A stretch of DNA of 42,834 nucleotides. Source: Marininema mesophilum (GTDB taxonomy: Bacteria > Bacillota > Bacilli > Thermoactinomycetales > DSM-45169). How positions within the stretch are numbered: position 1 is the stretch's first letter; every line of letters starts with the position of its first letter. The notes beneath the pieces are model-generated. The model did no database searches, was not told where the DNA came from, and saw only the letters and a program-made list of their open reading frames with translations. Of this stretch, positions 23,299 to 32,133 are shown in pieces. Position numbers and translations under genes: made by a program. The stretch spans positions 1 through 42,834 of the forward strand of contig NZ_FNNQ01000020.1 in NCBI RefSeq assembly GCF_900106775.1. The letters are read 5' to 3'.

Positions 23299-24093
23299 TT
23301 GAAAGATATTTCTTCATTCCGTCTACCTTATGGAGATCACCCGTCACAATTTGGAGTCCTGCGTATTCCAAAGTCGTTTGGACGAAGTCCAATAATTATT
23401 ATGATTCATGGTGGTTTTTGGCAATCAAAATATGGGCTTGAATTAACTGATCCTCTGGCTATAGCACTAACTCGTCGTGGCTATGCTACTTGGAATATTG
23501 AATATCGTCGAGTCGGAGAAAGTGGAGGGGGGTGGACAGGAACATTTGACGATGTGATAGATGCCATAAATCACTTATCTAAACTTGAGGATCGCTATCA
23601 ATTAGACCTTTCTCGTTTAGTTGTTCTTGGAAATTCCGCAGGAGGCCACTTGGCTCTTTGGTTGGCTTCCCGAAACAAAGCTCAAAGTGATGAGTTCAAA
23701 AAAACTCTACTTGTACCAATAAAGAATGTAATAAGTTTGGCAGGGGTTTCGGACTTGAAAAGGATGTGGGAGATTCATTCTGAAAGGGGGATGGATCGTA
23801 GTCTAGTAGCATCTTTTATTGGCGGAGCTCCTCAAGAAGTACCTGATCGGTATAAATTGGCATCGCCAATTGAACTGTTACCCATGAATGTCAATCAAAT
23901 TTTAATTCATGGTGAGCTAGATGACCATGTACCAGTCGAATTGAGTGTTGAATATCATCGAAGGGCTATTGAGCAGGATGATAACGTTCGTTTATTACTA
24001 CTTCCCGATATGGAACATTTTAAGATTATTGATCCAGAGGCATCATCATGGAAATCAGTGATTGATTCACTGGAATCTTTATTAGATGTTTAA
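23299..24093 (+). CDS. Alpha/beta hydrolase, esterase or kynurenine-formamidase-like
   Basis: 264 residues, TTG start at 23299 with AAAAGGAG upstream. Serine-hydrolase features are in order: oxyanion segment MIHGGFW (34-40), nucleophile elbow GNSAGGHLALW around residue 112-122, acidic residue in HGELDDHVPVE near 210, and the catalytic His in DMEHFKII near 243. No signal peptide, so cytosolic. HGGFW is typical of BD-FAE/kynurenine formamidase-like and prolyl-oligopeptidase-like esterases; the substrate is unknown. It stands alone, with a terminase/HNH graveyard upstream and a convergent gene downstream. Confidence 0.8.
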   Translation: MKDISSFRLPYGDHPSQFGVLRIPKSFGRSPIIIMIHGGFWQSKYGLELTDPLAIALTRRGYATWNIEYRRVGESGGGWTGTFDDVIDAINHLSKLEDRYQLDLSRLVVLGNSAGGHLALWLASRNKAQSDEFKKTLLVPIKNVISLAGVSDLKRMWEIHSERGMDRSLVASFIGGAPQEVPDRYKLASPIELLPMNVNQILIHGELDDHVPVELSVEYHRRAIEQDDNVRLLLLPDMEHFKIIDPEASSWKSVIDSLESLLDV

Positions 24094-24255
24094 ATATATA
24101 TAATTGCATAAAGGAATTTGCGTATTAGTCATAACTTTACGATCATCAGCTTTAGGAAGCTTTCCCCCATTTTTCGCATCTGTGCATCTGGTTGAATAAC
24201 CTGACCACTTGCCATAAGCTCGGGGTCGTTGCGCCATTTTTCTGGGCGATATAGT

Positions 24256-24286
24256 CTACCGCAATTTAAGGGGCATGTTTGTTATT
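24256..24286. repeat. Dispersed short repeat, copy 2
   Basis: The core GCAATTTAAGGGGCATGTTT, continuing to GTTATT, closely matches 12794-12825. The surrounding 24094-24255 has no clear gene; on the minus strand an open stretch containing RPEKWRNDPELMASGQVIQP looks like a gene tail of unknown family. Confidence 0.4.
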
Positions 24287-24296
24287 AGATGGAAAC

Positions 24297-24926
24297 TTAT
24301 TTTTGCCTGGTTATTTGTTTAATTTGATTGTCATGGATGTTGTGAAAGAATAAAAGAAACAGGATACTGCCGCTCAAAGCACAAATCATATCCCATTGTG
24401 TATCCCACTGATCTCCTTGATATCCCAACATGTCTTCCATGCTCCTAGCTTGCTGAAAATAACCAACAAGAAACTCCATAATCTCATAAGTGGCCGAACC
24501 TGCTAAGCTTAAACCAATGACGATATATGGTAAGAACTTTTTCTTCACAACATCTAATCGGATGAATATTTCTCTAAAGAAAGCACCAGCAACTACACCT
24601 TGAAAAACATGTCCAAATCGATCACAGTAATTTCGAGATAGGTTAAATAAACCTTTAATATTATTAAATAGTGGTGCACTTTCATAGGTATAATGGCTGG
24701 CAATAAGCATGATCAACCCGCTAATAAAAGCAAGGATATAGAATAGTGGTGTAAAAGAAAAGCGTTTAAATGTCCAACAAAGGATCACAAATCCCAAGAC
24801 CGCTGGACCTGATTCAACATACCAAGTCGCACGACTCTTTGGATGGATTCCAGACCAAATAAATACGATAATGAAAACAACTAACATAATAATATATAGT
24901 ACCATCCACCTTTTTTCTTTCATCAT
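24297..24926 (-). CDS. YjdF-like (DUF2238) integral membrane protein
   Basis: 209 residues from the ATG at 24926, chosen because GAAGAGGG lies 5-6 nt upstream. There are about six hydrophobic segments, and the conserved motif set of the YjdF family: HYTYESAPLF, NYCDRFGHVFQG, YEIMEFLVGYF and YQGDQWDTQWDM. The acidic/His motif residues between membrane segments hint at metal or lipid chemistry, but no reaction is established for the family. Monocistronic. Confidence 0.75.
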   Translation of the reverse strand: MMKEKRWMVLYIIMLVVFIIVFIWSGIHPKSRATWYVESGPAVLGFVILCWTFKRFSFTPLFYILAFISGLIMLIASHYTYESAPLFNNIKGLFNLSRNYCDRFGHVFQGVVAGAFFREIFIRLDVVKKKFLPYIVIGLSLAGSATYEIMEFLVGYFQQARSMEDMLGYQGDQWDTQWDMICALSGSILFLLFFHNIHDNQIKQITRQK

Positions 24927-25054
24927 ATATACCCTCTTCACCTATATTTATAAAACTTGATCGACCACAGCAATAAATTATTTTTTTGATATACTTCGTT
25001 CTTTTTACACCGGATTATTCGGAACAGGTTTATTGTTCGTATTTGGGAAATCTC

Positions 25055-25138
25055 TTATACGTGATGAGGTAATAACTTCAACATGATCCGAGGTACCCAT
25101 CTTGAATAATTTCGAAAAACAGGCAATATGACTTTCAC
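25055..25138 (-). CDS. Possible 27-residue peptide, or remnant of a spore-type gene
   Basis: GTG at 25138 follows a perfect AAAGGAGGT by 5-7 nt and gives MKVILPVFRNYSRWVPRIML and seven more residues before TAA. The same strand in another frame is open through FSKLFKMGTSDHVEVITSS and RIRDFPNT, which looks more protein-like and faintly like GerPE-type germination proteins. A frameshifted short gene is therefore equally possible. The rest of 24927-25380 is non-coding apart from two terminators. Confidence 0.25.
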   Translation of the reverse strand: MKVILPVFRNYSRWVPRIMLKLLPHHV

Positions 25139-25174
25139 GGAAAGACCTCCTTTCCAGAGGCTTTCTAGACCATT

Positions 25175-25213
25175 AACACCCCCCTTTTCTTTAGTAATTG
25201 AAAGGGGGGTGTT
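25175..25213. terminator. Bidirectional hairpin upstream of yjdF-like gene
   Basis: Perfect 13-bp stem AACACCCCCCTTT / AAAGGGGGGTGTT around a 13-nt loop, with A/T-rich flanks. Possibly a second terminator behind azlD. Confidence 0.55.
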
Positions 25214-25271
25214 CCTTTAAAATACGTATGGCAACGATTTGCCGAAAGCGGAAACCACATCCTTTGCCCCA

Positions 25272-25314
25272 AATAAAGACCACTGTCCAGTTATTAGACA
25301 GCGGTCTTTATTTA
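25272..25314 (-). terminator. Terminator of azlCD
   Basis: AAATAAAGACCACTGTC / GACAGCGGTCTTTATTT, 17 bp with one mismatch, about 65 nt past the azlD stop on the minus strand. T-rich on both sides, so possibly bidirectional. Confidence 0.7.
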
Positions 25315-25380
25315 TAGGGGGTAGAATTTTGGGCCATCTTTCCTTTTCATCAGTTTGCATAGAATCGCCATGTTTTTGAG

Positions 25381-25689
25381 TCACAAAAAGTTTTTCAATA
25401 ATAAAACGGTTAAGATAGCACCTGGAATCACAAAGAGTATATGAAGCCGGAAATAGGCGATCCCTACAGCAACAATTCCCCCTATCAATCCAATGAAGGG
25501 TTGTCCCTTTTGTACAGACAAAATCCCTGGGAATATCATGGCCCCTAAAGCGGCATATGGTACATTATCAAGCCAGTCCTTTACCCAGCTGGATGGAGTG
25601 AATCGATCGACAATCCAGACAGGTATCCATCGCGGAATCATCGTAACCAAAGATATCCCCAAGATAAGAAATATTAATTGTTGTGTCAT
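25381..25689 (-). CDS. azlD: AzlD small subunit of branched-chain amino acid exporter
   Basis: 102 residues, start ATG 25689 overlapping the azlC stop (ATGA). Four hydrophobic segments; TMIPRWIPVW near the N-terminus and LDNVPYAALGAMIFPGIL are typical of AzlD. Together with AzlC it exports branched-chain amino acids (in B. subtilis overexpression gives azaleucine resistance). A frame upstream of the ATG exists but overlaps azlC and lacks a ribosome site. Confidence 0.85.
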   Translation of the reverse strand: MTQQLIFLILGISLVTMIPRWIPVWIVDRFTPSSWVKDWLDNVPYAALGAMIFPGILSVQKGQPFIGLIGGIVAVGIAYFRLHILFVIPGAILTVLLLKNFL

Positions 25690-26369
25690 GACGTCCTCCT
25701 GGTAAATGGGATACCCAACAATCCGCCCCCTAGGGTTGCCAAAACTATCGCCCAACCACTGCTAAAAAATGAACTAAAAATAGTATTCAAGCCCATACCA
25801 AAAAGAGCAACGAGGCATAATTTCCAAGACCTACGAACAGCAGGAATGAGCAATCCGATAAACATCGCATAAAGAGAAATAGACATACTCTCACTAATCG
25901 TTGCAGGAATGGCATTGGACATGACTCCACCGAGAATCGTTCCAGTTACCCACGATAAATAAGCAGTAAGAAATAGGCCTGAGTAAAAAAATGGATCGGA
26001 TTTTTCCTCTCGTAAGGAAGCAACAGCAAAGGTTTCATCCGTAATTCCAGAAGACAACATCACCCTATGAAAAATCGGTACACTACGAAATTTATCTTGC
26101 AAAGAAATACTCATCACAAACATTCTAAAATTCAAAATGAAACTGGCTAAGATAATCTCAAGAGCCCCTGTACCTGCTATAATCATATTAATTGCCATAA
26201 ATTGACTCGCTCCTGCAAACACGAGTCCAGACATTAATACGGAATGAATTAGTGCTACCCCTGATTGTTGCGCAATGACTCCAAATGTCACGGCTACAGG
26301 AATATAACCAACTGCAATCGGGATAGCAGCCAGCACTCCCGTTTTAAATGAATGTTTTTTTAACTCCAC
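25686..26369 (-). CDS. azlC: AzlC permease subunit of branched-chain amino acid exporter
   Basis: 227 residues, GTG start 8 nt after AAAGGAGC. Motifs of the family: IAVGYIPVAVTFGVIAQQSG, GLVFAGASQFMA, LASFILNFRMFVMS (the conserved NFR) and SSGITDETFAV. Multi-pass membrane protein, partner of AzlD directly downstream with ATGA overlap. No adjacent Lrp/AzlB-type regulator is present, unlike the B. subtilis azl operon. Confidence 0.9.
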   Translation of the reverse strand: MELKKHSFKTGVLAAIPIAVGYIPVAVTFGVIAQQSGVALIHSVLMSGLVFAGASQFMAINMIIAGTGALEIILASFILNFRMFVMSISLQDKFRSVPIFHRVMLSSGITDETFAVASLREEKSDPFFYSGLFLTAYLSWVTGTILGGVMSNAIPATISESMSISLYAMFIGLLIPAVRRSWKLCLVALFGMGLNTIFSSFFSSGWAIVLATLGGGLLGIPFTRRTS

Positions 26370-27052
26370 TTATTAAGCTCCTTTCTTAAAGGCAAAGAAA
26401 TGCGCCCCTGCATGCTTTGATATATTTTAAGAATGATAATACAGGAATAAAAGAAAGACAATAGGAACAACCCGCTTTCTTTTTATAACCATCGATCTAT
26501 AGAAAATTGACAGAACTATATGCGCCCTTTAACAAAGAAACCTACCACCCTATCATCTATACCCAATCCCGTCCAGCAAAAAGAAACCTATACCCATACT
26601 TTTAAAAATGTCCATCGAAATGGCTCATTTTGGTCGATTGTGCATGTCGAAACAAGTCGTAAAAAGTCGAACTTTTAAAATACACTTTTTGTAAGGATTG
26701 TGATACTATTACACTGTGGCTGAGGCAAGCATCCATTTCACTTAGTTATAATTAACTTCAAAGGGGGGTGGAATTGGCCATCTATATCAATGGCCTGTCA
26801 ATTATCTTTACCATATTTAATTATTCATTAGCGTTAACAAATACAGTCTTATCAATCACCCATCACAATAAAATCGTCGGATATTCATTTCTCCATTCGA
26901 TGAATAACCATTTAATTAATCAATGATATTAGTCCATCAAAAATAACCATTTACATCACACCCACCGCCTATCCTATTACAAATCCCACAATCAAATTAG
27001 CGAAAATTGTCTAAAACAGTATAGTATCAACCTTTAAGGAATTTTAAATTGT
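26370..27052. other. Intergenic region with possible Spo0A boxes and a small ORF
   Basis: TGTCGAA at 26645-26651 and AGTCGAA at 26665-26671 resemble Spo0A boxes. A TACTAT -10-like element follows near 26703. A small frame with a very strong ribosome site (AAGGGGGGTGG) starts at TTG 26774 and ends at 26926. It encodes 50 residues with a hydrophobic N-terminal half (LAIYINGLSIIFTIFNYSLA) and a His/Asn-rich tail. It precedes the plus-strand terminator at 27053, so a short transcript is plausible. No homologue recognised. Confidence 0.35.
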
Positions 27053-27084
27053 AAGTAGCCCCTTGTTTAAGGGCTACTTTTTTT
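27053..27084 (+). terminator. Plus-strand terminator
   Basis: AAGTAGCCCCTT / AAGGGCTACTT stem with a GTTT loop and TTTTTTT tail. The only candidate upstream transcription unit is the small frame at 26774-26926 or a small RNA. Confidence 0.75.
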
Positions 27085-27110
27085 AAGAGATCCCAAAATG
27101 ATCTTCCATG

Positions 27111-27167
27111 AAAAAACCCCTCCAAGTAAACTTAGTGCTCTTCTTAAACACTGTTTACTCAAAGGGG
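27111..27167 (-). terminator. Terminator of cydAB
   Basis: CCCCTCCAAGTAAAC (27117-27131) pairs with GTTTACTCAAAGGGG (27153-27167), with G-T pairs and one mismatch in the middle. On the minus strand TTTTTT follows. It lies 25 nt past the cydB stop. Confidence 0.7.
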
Positions 27168-27191
27168 ATAATCTCAGAAACCCAGGCTCTT

Positions 27192-28214
27192 TTACTCCTG
27201 ACTCAAATACCGTTTATCCTTCAGGAATAACCGCCAAAAAAGATAAAATCCCGGTACCAAGATAGCCAATCCAATTCCATATGAATACAGGAGTGAAACA
27301 AAGGTGTTATGATTGGTTACGCTTTCCTCTAACGTGTATGTCGGATACAACAAGTAGGGTAGATGAGACATCCCATAAGCGGCGGATGCAAGGAAAAACT
27401 GGAGGATGAACGCAGTAAAAGCCGCCCGTGGCACTCCTTTTTTATGATCTTTCCTTTTCGTGGGCCACCAATATGCACTGTATCCAATGAAAAATATCAC
27501 AGCGGAGGCGAAAAACCACCAGCGGTTCTCCTCAATATTTAATCGTAACCAACTGGCCTCTGCCCCCATTAAGGGGACTGCTACGACACCAATTAATAAC
27601 GATAGCGGACCAAAGAGAAGAGCAAAACGGCGAAATACTGCATAGGCCTCATCATCATCTGCTTCCCGGGAGTAATCCGCGAGAAATGCCGCTGATAAAA
27701 AAAGCTCACTAGTTAGCCCAAAGGCTAGATAGGCATAGGTTATCGGACTAGTTAAGAGCTTGTCCGCGAGGAGCTGACCATTTTTAGGATCGGTAAATCC
27801 ACCTGCCACCACAGGGAGAACCAATACGAGCAGTGCAGGGATTAGCAATCCTGTAACACCTGAGACCACCGACAATGCTCGCTGAAATCGTTGTGCAGAG
27901 TAGGCAAAAACCATAAAGGTGCTTCGAATAATGAGTAAGAGTAACACCAAAGAGCCAGGTATAAGAAGCGCTAGGGACAACCCTGTTAATGCGGATGGGA
28001 AAAAAGCAACCAAGGTGACCACCAACATGACCAAAAATACATTGGTTACCTCCCACGTTGGAGAAAGAAAACGGTTCGCTAATGCCCCTGCTCGATCATC
28101 CTTTTGACTATACACCATCCCCCAAAATCCAGCCCCAAAGTCTACCGACCCTAGAATCGCATACATGAAAACGAACAACCAGATAATCGAAGCAGCAAGG
28201 AGCGCGTCATTCAA
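27192..28214 (-). CDS. cydB: Cytochrome bd-type ubiquinol/menaquinol oxidase subunit II
   Basis: 340 residues with eight or nine membrane segments; the start of CydB is clear (IIWLFVFMYAILGSVDFGAGFWGM, given here only in part: GSVDFGAGFWGM). Initiation is at a TTG whose last bases form the cydA stop (TTGA), indicating coupled translation. With CydA it forms the membrane terminal oxidase that reduces oxygen with quinol, without proton pumping. No cydCD follows; the ABC pair at 32-35.6 kb is of the YheH/YheI type, not CydCD. Confidence 0.9.
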   Translation of the reverse strand: MNDALLAASIIWLFVFMYAILGSVDFGAGFWGMVYSQKDDRAGALANRFLSPTWEVTNVFLVMLVVTLVAFFPSALTGLSLALLIPGSLVLLLLIIRSTFMVFAYSAQRFQRALSVVSGVTGLLIPALLVLVLPVVAGGFTDPKNGQLLADKLLTSPITYAYLAFGLTSELFLSAAFLADYSREADDDEAYAVFRRFALLFGPLSLLIGVVAVPLMGAEASWLRLNIEENRWWFFASAVIFFIGYSAYWWPTKRKDHKKGVPRAAFTAFILQFFLASAAYGMSHLPYLLYPTYTLEESVTNHNTFVSLLYSYGIGLAILVPGFYLFWRLFLKDKRYLSQE

Positions 28215-29593
28215 TGAAGACCCTCTCCTTTCTTACTCTGGGTAGCATGAGCATTTAACATCTCCTGCTCCAAAGGACGTTTTCGAAAGTACCCACGCAT
28301 AATCCAAACAGTAGAAATAAGCAAGAACACATAGATGGCGATAAATAGGACAAACCACGTCATGATACCCGTTGCATCTGTTACTGCTTCGGATGTACGT
28401 TGAAGATTGTACACGGTCCAAGGTTGTCTACCACTACAGGTAAATACCCAGCCAAACTCAATCGATAACAAGGAGAGAGGCCCTCCTACTATCAACAAAC
28501 GAAGTAACCAACGAGGTAAATGGTCCTTCCCTCTTCTCCAACGAATAAGCCATGCTAGGCCTGCAAAAAGAATCAAAAGAGTACCGATTCCCACCATTAA
28601 GTTAAAAAGAGTGTGCGTATAAAAAGGTGGCCATGTATCCCGCGGAAAATCGTTGAGCCCTTTGACGACTGTATCAAAACGATTGCCCGCTAGAAAACTG
28701 AGCATCCCAGGAATTTCAATAGCCCCTTTCAGCTTCCCCTCCTCGTTATCCGTTACACCCCCAATGGAGAGTGGTGCACGGGACTGCGTTTCAAAAAGCC
28801 CCTCCGCCGCTGCTAATTTCTCAGGCTGTTTTTCATGGAGTACTTGAGCTGCCCAATGCCCATTTAGGGCAGTTCCTATCGACACCACAAGGCCAATCGC
28901 AAGCGATAATAACAATGCCTTACGATGATAACGATAGGGGGCGTCCTTCTCTTTTCTTTTTAACATCCGCAAGGCTGCTATACTTGCTATAACAAAGGCC
29001 CCTGTCATATAGGCAGATAATAGTACATGAATCGCCGCCGCAGGAAAACTTGGGTTAAAGAAGGCTTCCCAAGGACGCACGTTGATGATCGATCCATCCT
29101 TTGCTAGTTCAAAGCCTGTCGGAGTGTTCATCCACGCATTGGCAGAGGTAATCAATGCCCCAGATAGACTACCACCCAAAGCAACAAAGAAGACACTTAA
29201 AATTCGCAGGGAAGGAGAAAGTCGATCCGCAGCGTAAACATAGATGGACATAAAGAGCGCTTCTAAAAAGAAGGCAAATAACTCTACCTGAAAGGGTAGA
29301 GCGATGATTTGACCGACCCACTCCATAAAGTTAGGCCACAATAAAGATAGTTGAACAGCAACAATAGTACCCGATGGAATCGCCACGCCAAGCAAGATGG
29401 CCTGAGCTTTCGTCCACCGTTTAGCCATCAACGTATAGTCCGGATCTTTCGTCACTTGGAAGAGAAGCTCTGCCATAAAAATCATCAATGGGATTCCCAC
29501 ACCCAGTGTTGCAAAAAGAATATGAAACCCTAACGAGCTACCAAATAGAGCGCGAGCCGTCATCAGTTCGTCCAATGGATTCACCTTTTCCAT
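28211..29593 (-). CDS. cydA: Cytochrome bd-type oxidase subunit I
   Basis: 460 residues. ALFGSSLGFHILFATLGVG carries the heme-ligand His (residue 24, E. coli His19). AAAIHVLLSAYMTGAF holds a second His, FNLMVGIG the presumed Met ligand of heme b558, and GRQPWTVYNLQRTSEAVT is the C-terminal signature. The periplasmic quinol loop is of the short type usual in Bacillales. First gene of a two-gene operon; no Rex-like site could be assigned with confidence in the 110 nt upstream. Confidence 0.92.
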   Translation of the reverse strand: MEKVNPLDELMTARALFGSSLGFHILFATLGVGIPLMIFMAELLFQVTKDPDYTLMAKRWTKAQAILLGVAIPSGTIVAVQLSLLWPNFMEWVGQIIALPFQVELFAFFLEALFMSIYVYAADRLSPSLRILSVFFVALGGSLSGALITSANAWMNTPTGFELAKDGSIINVRPWEAFFNPSFPAAAIHVLLSAYMTGAFVIASIAALRMLKRKEKDAPYRYHRKALLLSLAIGLVVSIGTALNGHWAAQVLHEKQPEKLAAAEGLFETQSRAPLSIGGVTDNEEGKLKGAIEIPGMLSFLAGNRFDTVVKGLNDFPRDTWPPFYTHTLFNLMVGIGTLLILFAGLAWLIRWRRGKDHLPRWLLRLLIVGGPLSLLSIEFGWVFTCSGRQPWTVYNLQRTSEAVTDATGIMTWFVLFIAIYVFLLISTVWIMRGYFRKRPLEQEMLNAHATQSKKGEGLH

Positions 29594-29703
29594 ACAGGAT
29601 GTCTACTTTAAGATGGACGAATAGCATCTAAACTATACGGTTATTGACGACTCTACCCCACTTTTTCAAAGCTAAACACTATTTATTCAAAATTAGTTGA
29701 CTA

Positions 29704-30675
29704 TTAGTTTCCTGCTATATGAAAGAAACGGTACTTTATTTTGGGAGTCCATGCGTGAGAATCTCTATAATCCCAGTAGCGTTGACGACTATTCACCGTA
29801 TGGGCATTGACTAGAGGCATACCTGAGGCGTCTATCGCCGTTACAATGGTATTATGCGACCAGCGACCGTCTCCGTCCCAGTCATAGCAGATAATGTCTC
29901 CTTGACTTAATTGCATGGCATCTTGCTTTATTTCTGCTGGTGATCGACTACTTCTACTTAACCAGTTGACCAACCCATGGGCTACTGCCCAACTATAACT
30001 CCAATTTTCTCTACTTCCTCGATACCACCATCCCGAATCACGGCGGCTACCGTAATCCATTGAGATGCCACCTGCATGAAGACATTGGGAAATAAAATTA
30101 GTGCAATCGTCCTCAAACTTACGATATCTAGGATTGGCTCCATTCCACCAAGTTTCTGCATATTGCACGGCCTGCATTCGGTTATAACCTCCCCTCACCA
30201 CATTCTCTTCTGGATGAGGCTGATAACACGACCAGACCTTATCGCGCTCCGTATCCATTTCCTCGATCAGAGAGCAATCCAATATCGCCCAACCATCGTT
30301 CCCCTCCAACAAATGAAGGCAATAGCCCTGTAATTCCTCTTGATCGCACACTGTATCCTTCATCAGATAAAAAAATCGTTGATGAACAGCCACGTTGACT
30401 ACAACATGCCCATCTTGTTCTTGCCCTTCGCTTAAAATGCGAACTCTCGTTTCCCCTTTAATGGGTCGAATCTTTCGTAGGTGCTGTTGTTCTCGTACCC
30501 GTTGCCATCTCCTACGCTCCCGCACAACCCAATCCGCGTCCCCGTCTAATACCCAGGAAAATAGGCGATCGGAATCCCCCTCTACCCACACCTGATTTTG
30601 GCCTCGAAACCAAGTAAGCACTGGTTGTCTCCAAGGACGATCCACTGCGGGCACACCTCCCCCGTCCCTGATCAT
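29704..30675 (-). CDS. Amidase-domain (PF12671, amidase_6-like) protein
   Basis: 323 residues. The C-terminal 160 match amidase_6 domains: YNRMQAVQYAETWWNGANPRY, the catalytic Cys in DDCTNFISQCL, WWYRGSRENWSYSW, and a GDIICYDWDGDGRWSHNTIV segment with the catalytic His, followed by VNAHT. The N-terminal half is a polar alpha/beta region without a signal peptide. Papain-like fold, related to NlpC/P60 cell-wall hydrolases; cytosolic or spore-associated given the missing leader. Several such proteins occur in spore formers; the substrate is unknown. Followed by no terminator of its own. Confidence 0.75.
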   Translation of the reverse strand: MIRDGGGVPAVDRPWRQPVLTWFRGQNQVWVEGDSDRLFSWVLDGDADWVVRERRRWQRVREQQHLRKIRPIKGETRVRILSEGQEQDGHVVVNVAVHQRFFYLMKDTVCDQEELQGYCLHLLEGNDGWAILDCSLIEEMDTERDKVWSCYQPHPEENVVRGGYNRMQAVQYAETWWNGANPRYRKFEDDCTNFISQCLHAGGISMDYGSRRDSGWWYRGSRENWSYSWAVAHGLVNWLSRSSRSPAEIKQDAMQLSQGDIICYDWDGDGRWSHNTIVTAIDASGMPLVNAHTVNSRQRYWDYRDSHAWTPKIKYRFFHIAGN

Positions 30676-30720
30676 GTCTCTTTCACATCATATGAAAGAA
30701 CAATGCCAGTGTATTCACCT

Positions 30721-30754
30721 AAAGAAAACCCCCGACGAAACTATCCATCGGGGG
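30721..30754 (-). terminator. Terminator of the TRIC-like gene
   Basis: CCCCCGA / TCGGGGG stem with TTTTCTTT on the minus strand, just past the stop at 30766. Confidence 0.7.
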
Positions 30755-30765
30755 AAAGCGTTTAT

Positions 30766-31371
30766 TTATGTTTTTAAAAAGGGGCGCTGTGGAAAATGCC
30801 AGTGAAAACGCAAAGAGACCATTCGCAAAATAACGATAAGAGTAAACAGGAGGTACAATTGCCATTCTTGAACCAATACCCCTGCCTGAATAACTACTCC
30901 AGCCAGTAAAGCCCAAGTCGCATAGATCTCTTTACGAAATACGAGTGGCTTCCTTCCTGCTAAAACGTCGCGCGTCACTCCACCACCGATTCCTGTTAAA
31001 ATCGCTGCGATTGCCACAGCGATTAAAGGTAGCCCCTTCTCTGCTGCAGTCAATGCTCCTTGTATTGAAAAAGCCCCAAGGCCAATGGCATCAAAAAGAA
31101 CCCATGTGCCTTTTCCCCGTAACAACCAGGAAGTAGGCAAAACAAATAACAGCGTACTCACTCCAAAAGCAGTATAAAGGAGTGTCTTCTGCTCCCAAAG
31201 GGAGAGAATAGGCTCCCCGATCAGGAGATTACGAATGACGCCCCCGCCGAAAGCCGCCACAAATCCCAACACCCATACGCCAAATAAATCATACTTTTCT
31301 TCCAGAGCGGTTAACGCTCCACTGGCGGCAAAAGCAATCACACCAATCACATTAAGGGAATCCCAAACCAT
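30766..31371 (-). CDS. TRIC-type (UPF0126/YadS) cation channel family membrane protein
   Basis: 201 residues, seven hydrophobic segments, built from two similar halves. Each has the family's glycine motif: FGGGVIRNLLIGEP (about 42-55) and GIGGGVTRDVLAGRKP (about 126-141). The N-terminal GVIAFAASGALTALEEKYD is also typical. Bacterial TRIC homologues form trimeric potassium-permeable channels; a glycine-transport role has been suggested for some. Monocistronic with its own terminator. Confidence 0.85.
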   Translation of the reverse strand: MVWDSLNVIGVIAFAASGALTALEEKYDLFGVWVLGFVAAFGGGVIRNLLIGEPILSLWEQKTLLYTAFGVSTLLFVLPTSWLLRGKGTWVLFDAIGLGAFSIQGALTAAEKGLPLIAVAIAAILTGIGGGVTRDVLAGRKPLVFRKEIYATWALLAGVVIQAGVLVQEWQLYLLFTLIVILRMVSLRFHWHFPQRPFLKT

Positions 31372-31490
31372 TCTGCTCCCCCCTTTCTCTATCCATACAA
31401 AACAGTCATCTATCCAGATATCGTTCCATTATAAAAGGATCTTGGTCACTTTCCAAGCCCCTCGAGGCATTTTTAATATCCATAATTATC

Positions 31491-31520
31491 AAAAGGACCT
31501 ATTGTAAAATAGGTCCTTTT
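31491..31520. terminator. Perfect bidirectional terminator hairpin
   Basis: AAAAGGACCTATT / AATAGGTCCTTTT around a GTAA loop. It sits 7 nt past the stop of the minus-strand acetyltransferase and upstream of the TRIC-like gene. Confidence 0.8.
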
Positions 31521-31526
31521 TGCACC

Positions 31527-32075
31527 TTACAAAAACAGCACCATATGCTCTTCATCTAAGTACTGACCCCCAAGCTTCATCGCATGGGGTTCACGCCCGA
31601 AAGTGGTAAAGCCAATCCTTTCATATAACCCCTTCGCCACATGATTGTCTGATACAACACATAGATAGATTTGCTCTAGATTAGCTATTTGCCGCGCTTC
31701 CTCTATTACGCTATCTACTAAACGGCGGCCCATCCCATGCCCTCGTATCTCTGGAGCCACATACATCCCCCACAGCATCCCTTTATGCATCAGCTTTTTC
31801 TTGTCATACTGAACCAATCCAGCGATACCTTTAAGCAATCCATCCTGCGCAATGGCCCCTAGTAGAAACTGGCCGGGTCTCTCTTGTAACTGATCAGCAA
31901 ATCGGCTCAGATCTTCATTATAAGCCTCACTATCTTCCACATCACTTGCAAAGGCTTCGGGGTGTTCCCGTAGACTACGTAGACGAATCTCACGGTATGC
32001 AGCCGCATCCGTAGGTTTCAGCTTGCGAATCGTAAATTGTTGCTTTGACTCCTGATGAATCGCTTGATCTTCCAT
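31527..32075 (-). CDS. GNAT-family N-acetyltransferase
   Basis: 182 residues from ATG 32075, which follows AAGGAGTGAGGGA; an upstream in-frame ATG has no such site. GNAT fold: FTIRKLKPTDAAAYREIRL, acetyl-CoA loop VAPEIRGHGMGRRLVDSVI (R/QxxGxG), VVSDNHVAKGLYERIGF, ending with a typical GQYLDEEHMVLFL strand. Substrate not predictable. About 60 nt downstream of the exporter gene on the same strand, so it may share its transcript. Confidence 0.85.
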   Translation of the reverse strand: MEDQAIHQESKQQFTIRKLKPTDAAAYREIRLRSLREHPEAFASDVEDSEAYNEDLSRFADQLQERPGQFLLGAIAQDGLLKGIAGLVQYDKKKLMHKGMLWGMYVAPEIRGHGMGRRLVDSVIEEARQIANLEQIYLCVVSDNHVAKGLYERIGFTTFGREPHAMKLGGQYLDEEHMVLFL

Positions 32076-32133
32076 TCCCTCACTCCTTCTTTTCCGACTT
32101 CCGTTTTCCATATATAATCATCAGATTTGACTA

